A stretch of 15,613 nt of DNA, from NCBI GenBank assembly GCA_035656335.1, contig DASRSS010000346.1:1-15613 (forward strand). The letters are read 5' to 3'. The notes beneath the pieces are model-generated. The model was not told where the DNA came from. It was given only the letters and a program-made list of their open reading frames with translations, and did no database searches. Both the position numbers and the translations under genes were made by a program. Source of the stretch: DASRSS01 sp035656335 (lineage in GTDB: Bacteria > Actinomycetota > Actinomycetes > Mycobacteriales > Jatrophihabitantaceae). Positions 6,683 to 13,668 of this stretch are shown here, in pieces (position 1 is the first letter of the stretch; each line of letters begins with the position of its first letter).

Positions 6683-9049
6683 ATGAGTGCCCTCCTGCGA
6701 TCCGTCCGTCAACCGGTGACGATCGCCGCCGTCCTGGGCGCCGTGGTCGCGGTCTCGGTTCTCGCCTCGCCGTCGGGTGCGCTGGCGGCTGATCCACCGT
6801 TCGTCTCGTCCACCACCCTCAGCGAGGCGGGAACGCAGGCGTTCGGCAGCGCGGTGGCAGCGGACGGCGACACCATCGTGGTCGGCGCTCCCGAGACGAA
6901 CCACTACCGCGGCGCGGTCTACGTGTTCACCAAGGGGGCAGCCGGTTGGGCGCACGCGACGCTCACCGCCACCCTGACGGCGTCGGACGCACTGCCCGGA
7001 GACGAATTCGGGCACTCGGTCGCGATCGACGGCGACACGATCGTCGCCGGCGCGACGCAGGACCTGCGAGCCGAATTCGGCACGAATCCACCGCCCGGTG
7101 AAGGTGCCGTGTACGTGTTCAACAAGCCTGCCGCCGGCTGGGCCGACGCGACGCAGTCGCAGGAGCTGACAGAGTTCCACGGCCGTCCCGCCGATGAGCT
7201 TGGGTTCTCTGTCGCGATCTCCGGCAACACGATCGTCGCCGGCACTCCGGGCCTGCTGAATCCTACGCAGCTGTTCAGCGAGGAAGGTGGGGCTCAGATC
7301 TTCACCAGGTCTGCCTCGGGCTGGACGCAGACACCGGTGGCCACGCTGACCGTCGCCGACGCGACACCAGGGGACGACGACGGGCTGCACCTAGCCATCG
7401 ATGGCAGGACGGTCGTGCTGTCGTCACCGTTCGCACCCGCCCGGCAAGGCGGTGCGGCCTGGGTCTACAACGAGCCGGCGACCGGCTGGCGGACGACGGA
7501 CACCCCGAGCGCGACGCTGCGACCCTCCGATCTCGGCACTCTGGGGGAGGACTTCGGCTGGAGCCTGGCGATCGAGGGCGACAGCGTGTTCGTCGGCGCG
7601 CCGGGGAATCCAGCCACGACGGCCGGCGGGCAGGGCCGGGTGTACGTCTTCCAGCGACCGTTCGCGGGATGGAGCGGCACGGTGCACGAGGACAGCTGGG
7701 TGACACCGGTCGGCGCGCACCAGTTCGGCAGCGCTGTCGCAGTGTGGAACGGCACGCTGGCCGCGACCGCGCTCGAGGGCACGTTCGAGTACGCCGAGCC
7801 GCAGGCCGGTTGGTTCGACCCGCTCGAGGAGGCGTACCAGCCGGCAAGCTCCACGCTGATGAACTCGGCTGTCGCGGTCGCCGACGGGGTCGTGGCGACC
7901 GGAGTGAGCACGGACTCTGCCGGGCGTTCGGTGCCAGGTGCGGTCTACCTCGCCACCGCGACCGATGCCGACCTGTCGTTGACGCGAGTACCCGCGAACA
8001 TCACCGCGCCCGCCACCTCGACGGCCGGCGCGACGGTCACCTTCGAGCCGCCCGTCGCGCAGGACGGCGACGAGGTTCCGCCACCGGTCTCGTGCAGCCC
8101 GGCGTCCGGATCGCTGTTCCCGATCGGCGTGACGACGGTGACCTGCACGGCGTGGGACCTCGACGACGCCGAGAGCCCAGCGCGCGCACAGTTCACGATC
8201 GATGTGCAGCGCGTCTCGCTGGCGATCACGGTGACCGGCTCGCAGACCTACGGCGGGACGCCGACATTCACCAGGTCAACTGCCGCACCGGCCGGTGACG
8301 CGTTCAAGGGCACGCTCGAGTGCACCGCGCTCGACGATCCAGCAACCCTGATCGCGCCGACGTTGACTGCCGGGCAGTACCAGCTCGACGGGTCGTCCTG
8401 TTCCGGGCTCGCCCTGACCGGCCCGTCGTCCGGTTCGTACGCGCTGAGCTATGTCGGCTCGACGTACACGGTGACGCCCGCGCCGCTCACCGTCCAGGCC
8501 CCATCGGTCACGGCGTCGTACGGCGACGTGCCGGCGACGTTCGCACCGGCGTACTCCGGGTTCGTGCTCGGTGACACGGCACCCGCGGTAGCGGCGACCT
8601 GCAGCACGACCGCGACTGATACGAGCGATCCCGGCAGTTATCCGATCACCTGCACCGGCGCGAGCGACCCGAACTACGCGATGAGCTATGCCGGCGGCAC
8701 CCTCACGATCGTGCGGACCGGGACGAGGCTGACCGCCAGCCCGCAAATCGTCCTCTTCGCGCCGCGGTCCGGGTCGGGGACGAATCGGGTCAGCGCGACC
8801 CTCGTCGACGGCGTCACGGGCCAGCCAACCGTTGGACGCACGGTGACGTTCACCGTTCGTGGTAAGGCCATCTGCAGTGCACGGACGGACGCGAACGGCC
8901 GCGCGGCGTGCCGGATCAGCGGCCTGACCGAGGCGCGGATCGTGCTGTCCGGCAGCTTCACCGCGACCTTCACCGGCGACGTGGACTACACCGGCTCGTC
9001 CGCGACGACTCGGTGGCTGGCCGTAGGCAGCTGGACCTCCTGGCGTTAG
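6683..9049 (+). CDS. Secreted FG-GAP beta-propeller protein with HYR, MBG-like and Ig-like modules
   Basis: The 788-residue protein begins with a Sec signal peptide: basic SVRQ, hydrophobic 11-28, likely cleavage after SGALA at about 35. Seven FG-GAP-type repeats follow near 54, 109, 173, 233, 291, 348 and 393, for example FGSAVAADGDTIVVGAP and FGWSLAIEGDSVFVGAP. The early ones alternate with a GAVYVF...GW strand, consistent with a seven-bladed propeller. Repeats 4, 6 and 7 are degenerate. About 436-510 resembles a HYR domain (VPANITAPA, with C471 and C488). About 512-677 resembles two MBG-type modules (SQTYGGTPTF and SVTASYGDVPATF, each with a cysteine pair). About 681-780 is Ig-like with C731 and C743. 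There is no LPXTG motif or C-terminal membrane segment, so it is probably released or held non-covalently. A role in adhesion or matrix binding is inferred; the ligand is unknown. Confidence 0.88.
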   Translation: MSALLRSVRQPVTIAAVLGAVVAVSVLASPSGALAADPPFVSSTTLSEAGTQAFGSAVAADGDTIVVGAPETNHYRGAVYVFTKGAAGWAHATLTATLTASDALPGDEFGHSVAIDGDTIVAGATQDLRAEFGTNPPPGEGAVYVFNKPAAGWADATQSQELTEFHGRPADELGFSVAISGNTIVAGTPGLLNPTQLFSEEGGAQIFTRSASGWTQTPVATLTVADATPGDDDGLHLAIDGRTVVLSSPFAPARQGGAAWVYNEPATGWRTTDTPSATLRPSDLGTLGEDFGWSLAIEGDSVFVGAPGNPATTAGGQGRVYVFQRPFAGWSGTVHEDSWVTPVGAHQFGSAVAVWNGTLAATALEGTFEYAEPQAGWFDPLEEAYQPASSTLMNSAVAVADGVVATGVSTDSAGRSVPGAVYLATATDADLSLTRVPANITAPATSTAGATVTFEPPVAQDGDEVPPPVSCSPASGSLFPIGVTTVTCTAWDLDDAESPARAQFTIDVQRVSLAITVTGSQTYGGTPTFTRSTAAPAGDAFKGTLECTALDDPATLIAPTLTAGQYQLDGSSCSGLALTGPSSGSYALSYVGSTYTVTPAPLTVQAPSVTASYGDVPATFAPAYSGFVLGDTAPAVAATCSTTATDTSDPGSYPITCTGASDPNYAMSYAGGTLTIVRTGTRLTASPQIVLFAPRSGSGTNRVSATLVDGVTGQPTVGRTVTFTVRGKAICSARTDANGRAACRISGLTEARIVLSGSFTATFTGDVDYTGSSATTRWLAVGSWTSWR

Positions 9050-9111
9050 GCCGCGCGCAGCAAGATCCCCACGCGAATCAGCCGCGAATGCCGGATGCCG
9101 GGCGCTCGGCG

Positions 9112-10338
9112 TCAGGTGTAGCGGACGGGAAGGCGCTTGATGCCGTTGAGCCAACCGGAGCGCAGCCGCGTCGGGGCGTCGGCCCGGCTGATGTCCGGCG
9201 CCAGGTCGGCGAGGGCGTCGAAGATCAGCCGGACTTCCAGGCGAGCGAGGTTCGCGCCGATGCAGTAGTGCGCGCCGTGGCCGCCGAACGCGAGATGCGG
9301 GTTCGGGGAGCGGGTGATGTCGAACGTGAACGGGTCGGTGAACACGTCCTCGTCGTAGTTGGCGCTGGCGTAGAACAGCCCGACGCGTTGCCCGGCGCGG
9401 ATCTGCGCACCGCCGAGTTCGACGTCCTCCAGCGCGGTCCGCTGGAAGGCGGTGACCGGCGTGGCCCAGCGGATGACCTCGTCGACCATGGTCTCGGGAC
9501 GCTCGCGCTTCCACAGCTCCCACTGGTCGGGGTGGTCGAAGAACGCGTTCATGCCGTGGGTGATCGCGTTGCGCGTGGTCTCGTTGCCGGCGACCGCGAG
9601 CGCGATCACGAAGAAGCCGAACTCGAGATCGTCCAGGCCGCGGCCGTCCTTGTCGGCGTTGATGAGCTTGGTGACGATGTCGTCGCGCGGGCACTCGGCG
9701 CGCTCGTTCGCCAGGCCCACCGCGTACATCAGCACCTCGGTGGACGCTGCCTGCGGGTCGCCGGCGTAGTCCGGGTCCTCCGACGCGGTCATCTGGTTCG
9801 TCCAGTCGAAGAGCTTCTGCCGATCCTCCGCAGGGATGCCGAGCAGATCGGCGATCGTCTCGAGCGGCAGCTGCGCGGCGATCTGCTGGACGAAGTCGCC
9901 ACCGCCCTGCGCGACGGCTTCGGCGACGACGCGCCGCGCACGCTCGCGCATCCCGTCCTCCAGCGCGCTCACCGCGCGAGGCGTGAAGCCGCGGGAGATG
10001 ATGCGACGCGTCTGGGTGTGCTCCGGCGCGTCCTGGTTGATGATCACGACGCGGGTCATCTCGACCGATTCGCGCGTCGTCGTCTCCGGCAACCGGATGA
10101 TGGCCCCGTTCTCCCAGCTGGAGAACACCGCGCCATTCTTGGACACGGCCAGCACGTCCTCGTGCTTCGTCACGGCCCAGTACCCGGTGCCGCCCGCCAT
10201 GCCTGCGCGGGCCTCCGGCGTCTGTTCCACCCAGGCGACCGGCGCGGTGCGGCGGCGCAGCGCGAACTCCTCGTGCGGGACTGCGACCAGGTTCACGTCG
10301 GGATCGGTGAGGTCGAATCCTGCCGGGCACACGGACAT
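9112..10338 (-). CDS. cyp125: Cytochrome P450, CYP125 family (steroid C26/27-monooxygenase)
   Basis: This 408-residue soluble P450 resembles Mycobacterium tuberculosis CYP125 over its length as I recall that sequence. CYP125 oxidises the side-chain terminal carbon of cholesterol or cholestenone and so starts side-chain breakdown. Segments typical of the family are GFDLTDPD (7-14), INQDAPEHTQTRRIISRGFTPRAV (100-123), LFDWTNQMTASEDPDYA (176-192), WATPVTAFQRTAL (291-303) and RLRSGWLNGIK (391-401). The I-helix has AGNETT (250-255), ExxR is E287/R290, and the heme loop FGGHGAHYCIG puts the cysteine ligand at C359. The ATG has AAAGGA about 10 nt upstream; a GTG two codons earlier is possible but too close to that site. 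It needs ferredoxin and reductase partners, none of which is in this window. Divergent from tetR. Confidence 0.9.
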   Translation of the reverse strand: MSVCPAGFDLTDPDVNLVAVPHEEFALRRRTAPVAWVEQTPEARAGMAGGTGYWAVTKHEDVLAVSKNGAVFSSWENGAIIRLPETTTRESVEMTRVVIINQDAPEHTQTRRIISRGFTPRAVSALEDGMRERARRVVAEAVAQGGGDFVQQIAAQLPLETIADLLGIPAEDRQKLFDWTNQMTASEDPDYAGDPQAASTEVLMYAVGLANERAECPRDDIVTKLINADKDGRGLDDLEFGFFVIALAVAGNETTRNAITHGMNAFFDHPDQWELWKRERPETMVDEVIRWATPVTAFQRTALEDVELGGAQIRAGQRVGLFYASANYDEDVFTDPFTFDITRSPNPHLAFGGHGAHYCIGANLARLEVRLIFDALADLAPDISRADAPTRLRSGWLNGIKRLPVRYT

Positions 10339-10383
10339 CGGCACGTGTTCCTTTCGCGATCGGGCGATCCGGACCGGATAGCC

Positions 10384-10424
10384 TGACTGTACAGAAACAC
10401 GAAAGTGTATGGTCGTCAAGGAGG
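10384..10424. promoter_or_regulatory. cyp125/tetR divergent promoter with candidate operator
   Basis: Only 90 bp separate the two start codons. The dyad ACAC-GAAA-GTGT (10397-10408) and the palindrome CTGTACAG (10387-10394) lie here. On the minus strand TACAGT (10391-10386) can be the cyp125 -10 box. On the plus strand CTGACT-N17-TGTATG (10384-10412) can be the tetR promoter, and AAGGAGG (10418-10424) is the tetR ribosome-binding site. The ACAC/GTGT dyad would sit inside both promoters, a usual place for a TetR-type operator. It does not match the KstR consensus (AAC-N2-GTT). Confidence 0.45.
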
Positions 10425-10428
10425 ACGG

Positions 10429-11046
10429 ATGAGAACGCACGGCTGGGGCGGCTCGCCGCCGGCGGACGACGCCGAGGCGCGGGCGCGCATCCTGTCCGCC
10501 GCGCGCCGGCGCCTGTCCGAGGCGGGCGGCACCACCACGTCCGACGTCGCGACGATGCTCGGCGTCACCCGGCAGACCGTGTACCGCTACTACGGCACCA
10601 CCGAGGACCTGCTGAACGCGGCCGCGATGGACGCCGTCGCCGACCTGGTGGCACAACTGGGCGCGCACGTCCGGCAGTTCGTCCTCGGCACGGGCGCGGA
10701 CGCCGGCGACGTGGCCGCGGAGGTCGTCGCGTTCGTCTACGAGCACCTGCGCGACGACCCGGCGCTGAACCGGCTGATCGCCCCGGGCCGGATCAGCAGC
10801 ACCGTCGCCGGCCTGACCGCGGCCTCGTCCATCGCCCTCGGACGCTCGCTGCTCGCCGACTTCCCGCTGGACTGGGACGCGGCCGGGCTGGACGCGGACG
10901 GCCAGCGCGAGCTGGTCGAGCACTTGCTGCGCACCCTGCAGTCCCTGGTGATCGACCCGGGCGACCCGCAGCGCTCACCGGAACAGCTGCGCGCGTACCT
11001 GCGCCGCTGGGTCTCCCCCGCGGTCCGGGTCAGCCGCCGATCGTGA
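10429..11046 (+). CDS. TetR/AcrR-family transcriptional regulator
   Basis: This 205-residue protein has the length and layout of a TetR repressor. The N-terminal helix-turn-helix spans about 20-63 (ARILSAARRRLSEAGG, then TSDVATMLGVTRQTVYRYYGTTEDLL). It is followed by an all-helical ligand-binding part without a family-specific motif I can name. The ATG is preceded by a strong AAGGAGG; an upstream in-frame ATG at 10405 has no such site and lies in the operator region. The head-to-head arrangement with cyp125 suggests that it represses that gene and probably itself, with a steroid or its product as a possible inducer (inference). It does not look like KstR. Its last 17 bp overlap the end of the convergent DUF4352-like gene. 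Confidence 0.88.
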   Translation: MRTHGWGGSPPADDAEARARILSAARRRLSEAGGTTTSDVATMLGVTRQTVYRYYGTTEDLLNAAAMDAVADLVAQLGAHVRQFVLGTGADAGDVAAEVVAFVYEHLRDDPALNRLIAPGRISSTVAGLTAASSIALGRSLLADFPLDWDAAGLDADGQRELVEHLLRTLQSLVIDPGDPQRSPEQLRAYLRRWVSPAVRVSRRS

Positions 11047-11623
11047 CGGTGGTCGGGACGTTCTTGGTGGCCAGGTTCTCGTCCGGCTGCACGATCACCG
11101 CGGAGACGCCGTGCACCGCGGCGGGCACGTCAAATGCGATCCACCCGTGCGCGGTCGTGCCGGGCTGCTGGTACCGCTCGATGCCCTGGCCGGACGCGTC
11201 CAGGTAGACACCCGCGTTGTACTGCCGGCCCCGCGCGTCGACCAGCGTGCTGGCCGTGGCGCTCATGATCGCCGGCTTCTTGCTCACGTTCTTCGCGATC
11301 ACGTCCACGACGACGAACTGCCCGTTCCTCGGACGGATCGGCGCGTGGCCGCCGCGCGCGTCGAGCGATCGCCGGTGCAGATGGACGCCCACGACCTTGA
11401 TCCGGAACGAGTCGTTGGTGAACGGGTGGCCCTGCGGGACCTGCGGGCTCACCACCGCCGCGCCCGATGCAGCGGTGCGTGGGGCGGCCGCCGCCGCATG
11501 CTTCGCCCGGCGGTTCCCGAACCAGTAGCCGCCGACGGCGGATCCGGCCATCAGGACGAGCACGAGCAGCGCCACGGGCAGCCGCCCGGCCCGCTCGACC
11601 CGCCAGCCCGTGTTCATCGACAT
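11030..11623 (-). CDS. Membrane-anchored DUF4352-like protein
   Basis: The 197-residue protein has a basic N-terminus (WRVERAGR), one membrane segment at about 15-36 (LPVALLVLVLMAGSAVGGYWF) followed by NRR, an Ala/Pro linker, and an extracellular beta domain at about 65-195. The order FVVVDVIAKNVSKKPA, TLVDARGRQYNAG, PGTTAHGWIAFDVP and VSAVIVQP fits the DUF4352 immunoglobulin-like fold found in exported Gram-positive proteins. The positive-inside rule places the beta domain outside the cell. No cysteine is present, so it is not a lipoprotein. It follows tadC on the same strand but is set apart by a hairpin and its own sigma-28-like promoter. A link to pilus, surface or motility functions is inferred from this. 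Its function is unknown. Confidence 0.78.
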   Translation of the reverse strand: MSMNTGWRVERAGRLPVALLVLVLMAGSAVGGYWFGNRRAKHAAAAAPRTAASGAAVVSPQVPQGHPFTNDSFRIKVVGVHLHRRSLDARGGHAPIRPRNGQFVVVDVIAKNVSKKPAIMSATASTLVDARGRQYNAGVYLDASGQGIERYQQPGTTAHGWIAFDVPAAVHGVSAVIVQPDENLATKNVPTTVTIGG

Positions 11624-11698
11624 CGCAGATTTCCACCCGTCGTACGCTCCGGCCGCCGACGACAGGTCAGCGAACAGCCCGTTCCCCTGCCGGGCTTC

Positions 11699-11726
11699 CT
11701 ATCGGTATCCGGCGTTCCGGGCTTTA
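11699..11726 (-). promoter_or_regulatory. Sigma-28 (FliA/WhiG) type promoter
   Basis: Read on the minus strand, TAAA (11726-11723) is followed by 16 nt and then ACCGATAG (11706-11699). The consensus for FliA and WhiG promoters is TAAA-N15/16-GCCGATAA, so the -35 is exact, the spacing is normal and six of eight -10 bases match, including the CCGATA core. Transcription would begin near 11692, about 70 nt before the ATG of the DUF4352-like gene. The leader could fold as AGCCCG-N9-CGGGCT (11676-11696). Confidence 0.6.
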
Positions 11727-11728
11727 GC

Positions 11729-11761
11729 GACGCGTCGAGATCGGCGCGCGCCGGACGCGTC
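11729..11761 (-). terminator. GC-rich hairpin at the end of the tad operon
   Basis: Two copies of the palindrome GACGCGTC (11729-11736 and 11754-11761) can pair as an 8-bp stem around 17 nt, within which CGGCGCGCGCCG (11742-11753) is itself a 12-nt palindrome. The structure begins inside the tadC stop codon and ends 2 nt before the sigma-28-like -35. There is no T-run, so it would be a non-canonical or Rho-assisted terminator, or an RNA 3' end stabiliser. Confidence 0.4.
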
Positions 11762-12671
11762 AGTGCACGCCGGAGAGCGACTTGACGATGTTCAGCACAC
11801 CCGGCCCCATGACGACCACGAACAGCGCGGGCAACAGGCAGAAGATGAGCGGGAAGAGGATCTTCACGGTGACCTTCTGCGCGGCTTCCTCCGCGCGTTG
11901 ACGCCGCCGGACGCGCATCTCCGAGGCCTGCTCGCGCATCACCGTCGCGATCGGGATGCCCAGCTTGGACGCCTGCACCAGCGAGGACACCAGGGTGCGC
12001 AGCTCGACGACGGTCGTCCGCGCCGCCATGGCCTTGAGTGCCTCCACGCGCGAGAGGCCGAACTGCATCTCCTGCAGCATGCGCGCGAACTCGGCCGAGA
12101 GCGGGCCCGTGATGTTCCGCGCGACGCGGGCGACCGCGGCGTCGAAGCCCAGGCCCGCCTCGACGCAGACGGTCATCATGTCCATCGCGTCCGGCAGCGC
12201 CTGCTGCATCAACGTCTGCCGCTTGAGCGCCAGGTTGTAGACCAGCAGGTTCGGCACGAAGAACCCGGCGATGCCGCCGAGCAGCGCGAACGCCAGCGTC
12301 CGTCCGACGTGCCCGGTCCCGAGCACGTAGCCGAACGCCGCCACGAACACCGCCGCCGCGGCCTTGTACGCGAGGATGCGCTCGATCGACCAGCCGGCGG
12401 GGTTGCCGGCGATGTCGAGCCGGTGCCGCAGCCGGGCCTGCGAGGTGCCCGGCAGCAGTCGCGCCACGAGAGCCCGGAACCGTTCCTGCAGCGGACGGAT
12501 CTGGCGCTGCGGCACGGCCGCCGGACGCTCCGGCGCCTGCTGCCCGTAGAACTTCGCGATCTGGTTGACGCCGGTCGCGACGCGCGAACGCTGCCCGCCG
12601 AGCGCGAGCACGGCCAGCACGCCGCCGCCCGCGACACACGCCAGCGCCAGGAACAACACCAGGGGCGACAT
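11760..12671 (-). CDS. tadC: Tad pilus inner-membrane platform protein TadC
   Basis: TadC pairs with TadB to form the membrane platform of the Flp/Tad pilus machine, on which the TadA ATPase acts. The 303-residue protein has an N-terminal membrane segment (3-25), two central ones (about 103-118 and 126-146), the type II secretion F domain (about 155-285, with ALPDAMDMMTVCVEAGLGFDAAV) and a last membrane segment (about 270-292). The ATG shares one base with the tadB stop (TGATG), with AAGGTG about 9 nt upstream. The open frame runs much further upstream (to 13643), but that part is the out-of-frame shadow of tadB. It is the last gene of the tad operon here. Confidence 0.92.
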   Translation of the reverse strand: MSPLVLFLALACVAGGGVLAVLALGGQRSRVATGVNQIAKFYGQQAPERPAAVPQRQIRPLQERFRALVARLLPGTSQARLRHRLDIAGNPAGWSIERILAYKAAAAVFVAAFGYVLGTGHVGRTLAFALLGGIAGFFVPNLLVYNLALKRQTLMQQALPDAMDMMTVCVEAGLGFDAAVARVARNITGPLSAEFARMLQEMQFGLSRVEALKAMAARTTVVELRTLVSSLVQASKLGIPIATVMREQASEMRVRRRQRAEEAAQKVTVKILFPLIFCLLPALFVVVMGPGVLNIVKSLSGVH

Positions 12672-13663
12672 CAGACCTGCACCTTGACCACGCGGCTGAG
12701 CCACAACGATCCGGTGACCAGGCCCAGGACGGCCATCACCAGCATCGCGATGCCCGGACCGGTCGTGTAGAGCGGACGCAGGTAGTCGCGGCGCACCGTG
12801 AACAGCCAGAGCCCCACGCCGATGGGCATCGCGACGAGCACGTACGCCGACAGCCGGCCCTCGGCACTCAACGCCCGGACCTGCCGCGCCAGCTGACCGC
12901 GCTCGCGCACCGTGTGCACGGTGGTCATCAGTACTTCGGCCAGGTTGCCGCCGACCTCGCGCGAGATGCGGATCGCCATGACGACCCAGGCGAGATCCTT
13001 GCTGCGCATGCGCGTGGCCACCCGGTCCAGGGAGTCCTCCAGCTCGCCGCCCAGGCGCGCCTCGGTGAGCGCGCGGGCTATCTCGCCGGCGGCCGGCTGC
13101 ACGCCGTCGTGCACGACCCCGTCCAGCGCCTGCCCGAGCGCGAACCCGGAGCGCAGCGAGCTGGCGACCAGCTGCAAGACGTCCGGCAGCTGCTCGGCGA
13201 AGTGCGCGCACCGCTTGCGGGCGCGGTGTGACAGCCACAGTCCGGTGACCAGCCAGCCGCCGACCGCGCCGAGCAGCACCCCGAGCAGGCCGTTGTTCAG
13301 CAGGGCGCTCAGCACGGCCATCAGCACGACGCACGCGACCAGCCGGATCGCCACCCACTCGGACGGACGCAGCTGCACGCCACCGCGGTCGAGGTCGTCG
13401 CCGATCTTCGCCGACAGGCTGCGCTTCTTGAGCACGGCGTCGACGAGCGACAGCACGCTGCGTCCGACCGTCGACAACTCCTTGGCCGGCGGCTCGGGCT
13501 GCTCCACCGGCTGCTCGACGCGACGCAGCTGCTCGGGCCGGTAGAGCTCGGTCTCGGCCAGCCGGCTGCGCACGTCCGCGCGCGCCGACCCACGGGCCAG
13601 CAGCGTCCACGCCGCCCCGCACAGTCCCGCCGCCAGCACGCACAGGCTGAGAAGCAACACCAT
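12671..13663 (-). CDS. tadB: Tad pilus inner-membrane platform protein TadB
   Basis: TadB is the other platform protein of the Flp/Tad pilus. The 330 residues comprise an N-terminal membrane segment (2-22), a charged cytoplasmic stretch with EQPVEQPEPP near 50-59, two central membrane segments (about 104-122 and 126-144), a T2SF domain (about 155-270: QLPDVLQLVASSLRSGFALGQAL, then REVGGNLAEVL), and two C-terminal membrane segments (LSAYVLVAMPIGVGLWLF and IAMLVMAVLGLVTGSLWL). The ATG at 13663 is preferred because GAGGTGG lies at a good distance. GTG codons at 13675 and 13672 are also possible; the latter would make a GTGA overlap with the tadA stop. It overlaps tadC by one base. Confidence 0.92.
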   Translation of the reverse strand: MVLLLSLCVLAAGLCGAAWTLLARGSARADVRSRLAETELYRPEQLRRVEQPVEQPEPPAKELSTVGRSVLSLVDAVLKKRSLSAKIGDDLDRGGVQLRPSEWVAIRLVACVVLMAVLSALLNNGLLGVLLGAVGGWLVTGLWLSHRARKRCAHFAEQLPDVLQLVASSLRSGFALGQALDGVVHDGVQPAAGEIARALTEARLGGELEDSLDRVATRMRSKDLAWVVMAIRISREVGGNLAEVLMTTVHTVRERGQLARQVRALSAEGRLSAYVLVAMPIGVGLWLFTVRRDYLRPLYTTGPGIAMLVMAVLGLVTGSLWLSRVVKVQV

Positions 13664-13668
13664 CTGCG

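Noticed and set aside
9050..9111. Bidirectional terminator between the FG-GAP gene and cyp125
   Set aside because: Only a weak GCCGGG/CTCGGC fold with almost no loop and no T-run was found in these 62 bp.
8276..10330. 684-codon minus-strand open frame
   Set aside because: It is an out-of-frame shadow of cyp125 running into the antisense of the FG-GAP gene; the true frame has all the P450 motifs.
10387..10408. KstR operator in front of cyp125
   Set aside because: No AAC-N2-GTT core is present; the dyad is ACAC-N4-GTGT.
10339..10923. N-terminal extension of cyp125 back to 10923
   Set aside because: The extra residues are low-complexity and antisense to tetR; family members start near the ATG at 10338, which has a ribosome-binding site.
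11629..11728. Possible cyclic-di-GMP riboswitch before the DUF4352-like gene
   Set aside because: The AAAGCCCGG segment recalls part of the GEMM core, but the first half of the aptamer is absent; the same bases fit a sigma-28 promoter much better.
12672..13643. N-terminal extension of tadC to 627 residues
   Set aside because: The extension is the shadow of tadB in another frame; TadC proteins are about 300 residues and the ATG at 12671 overlaps the tadB stop.
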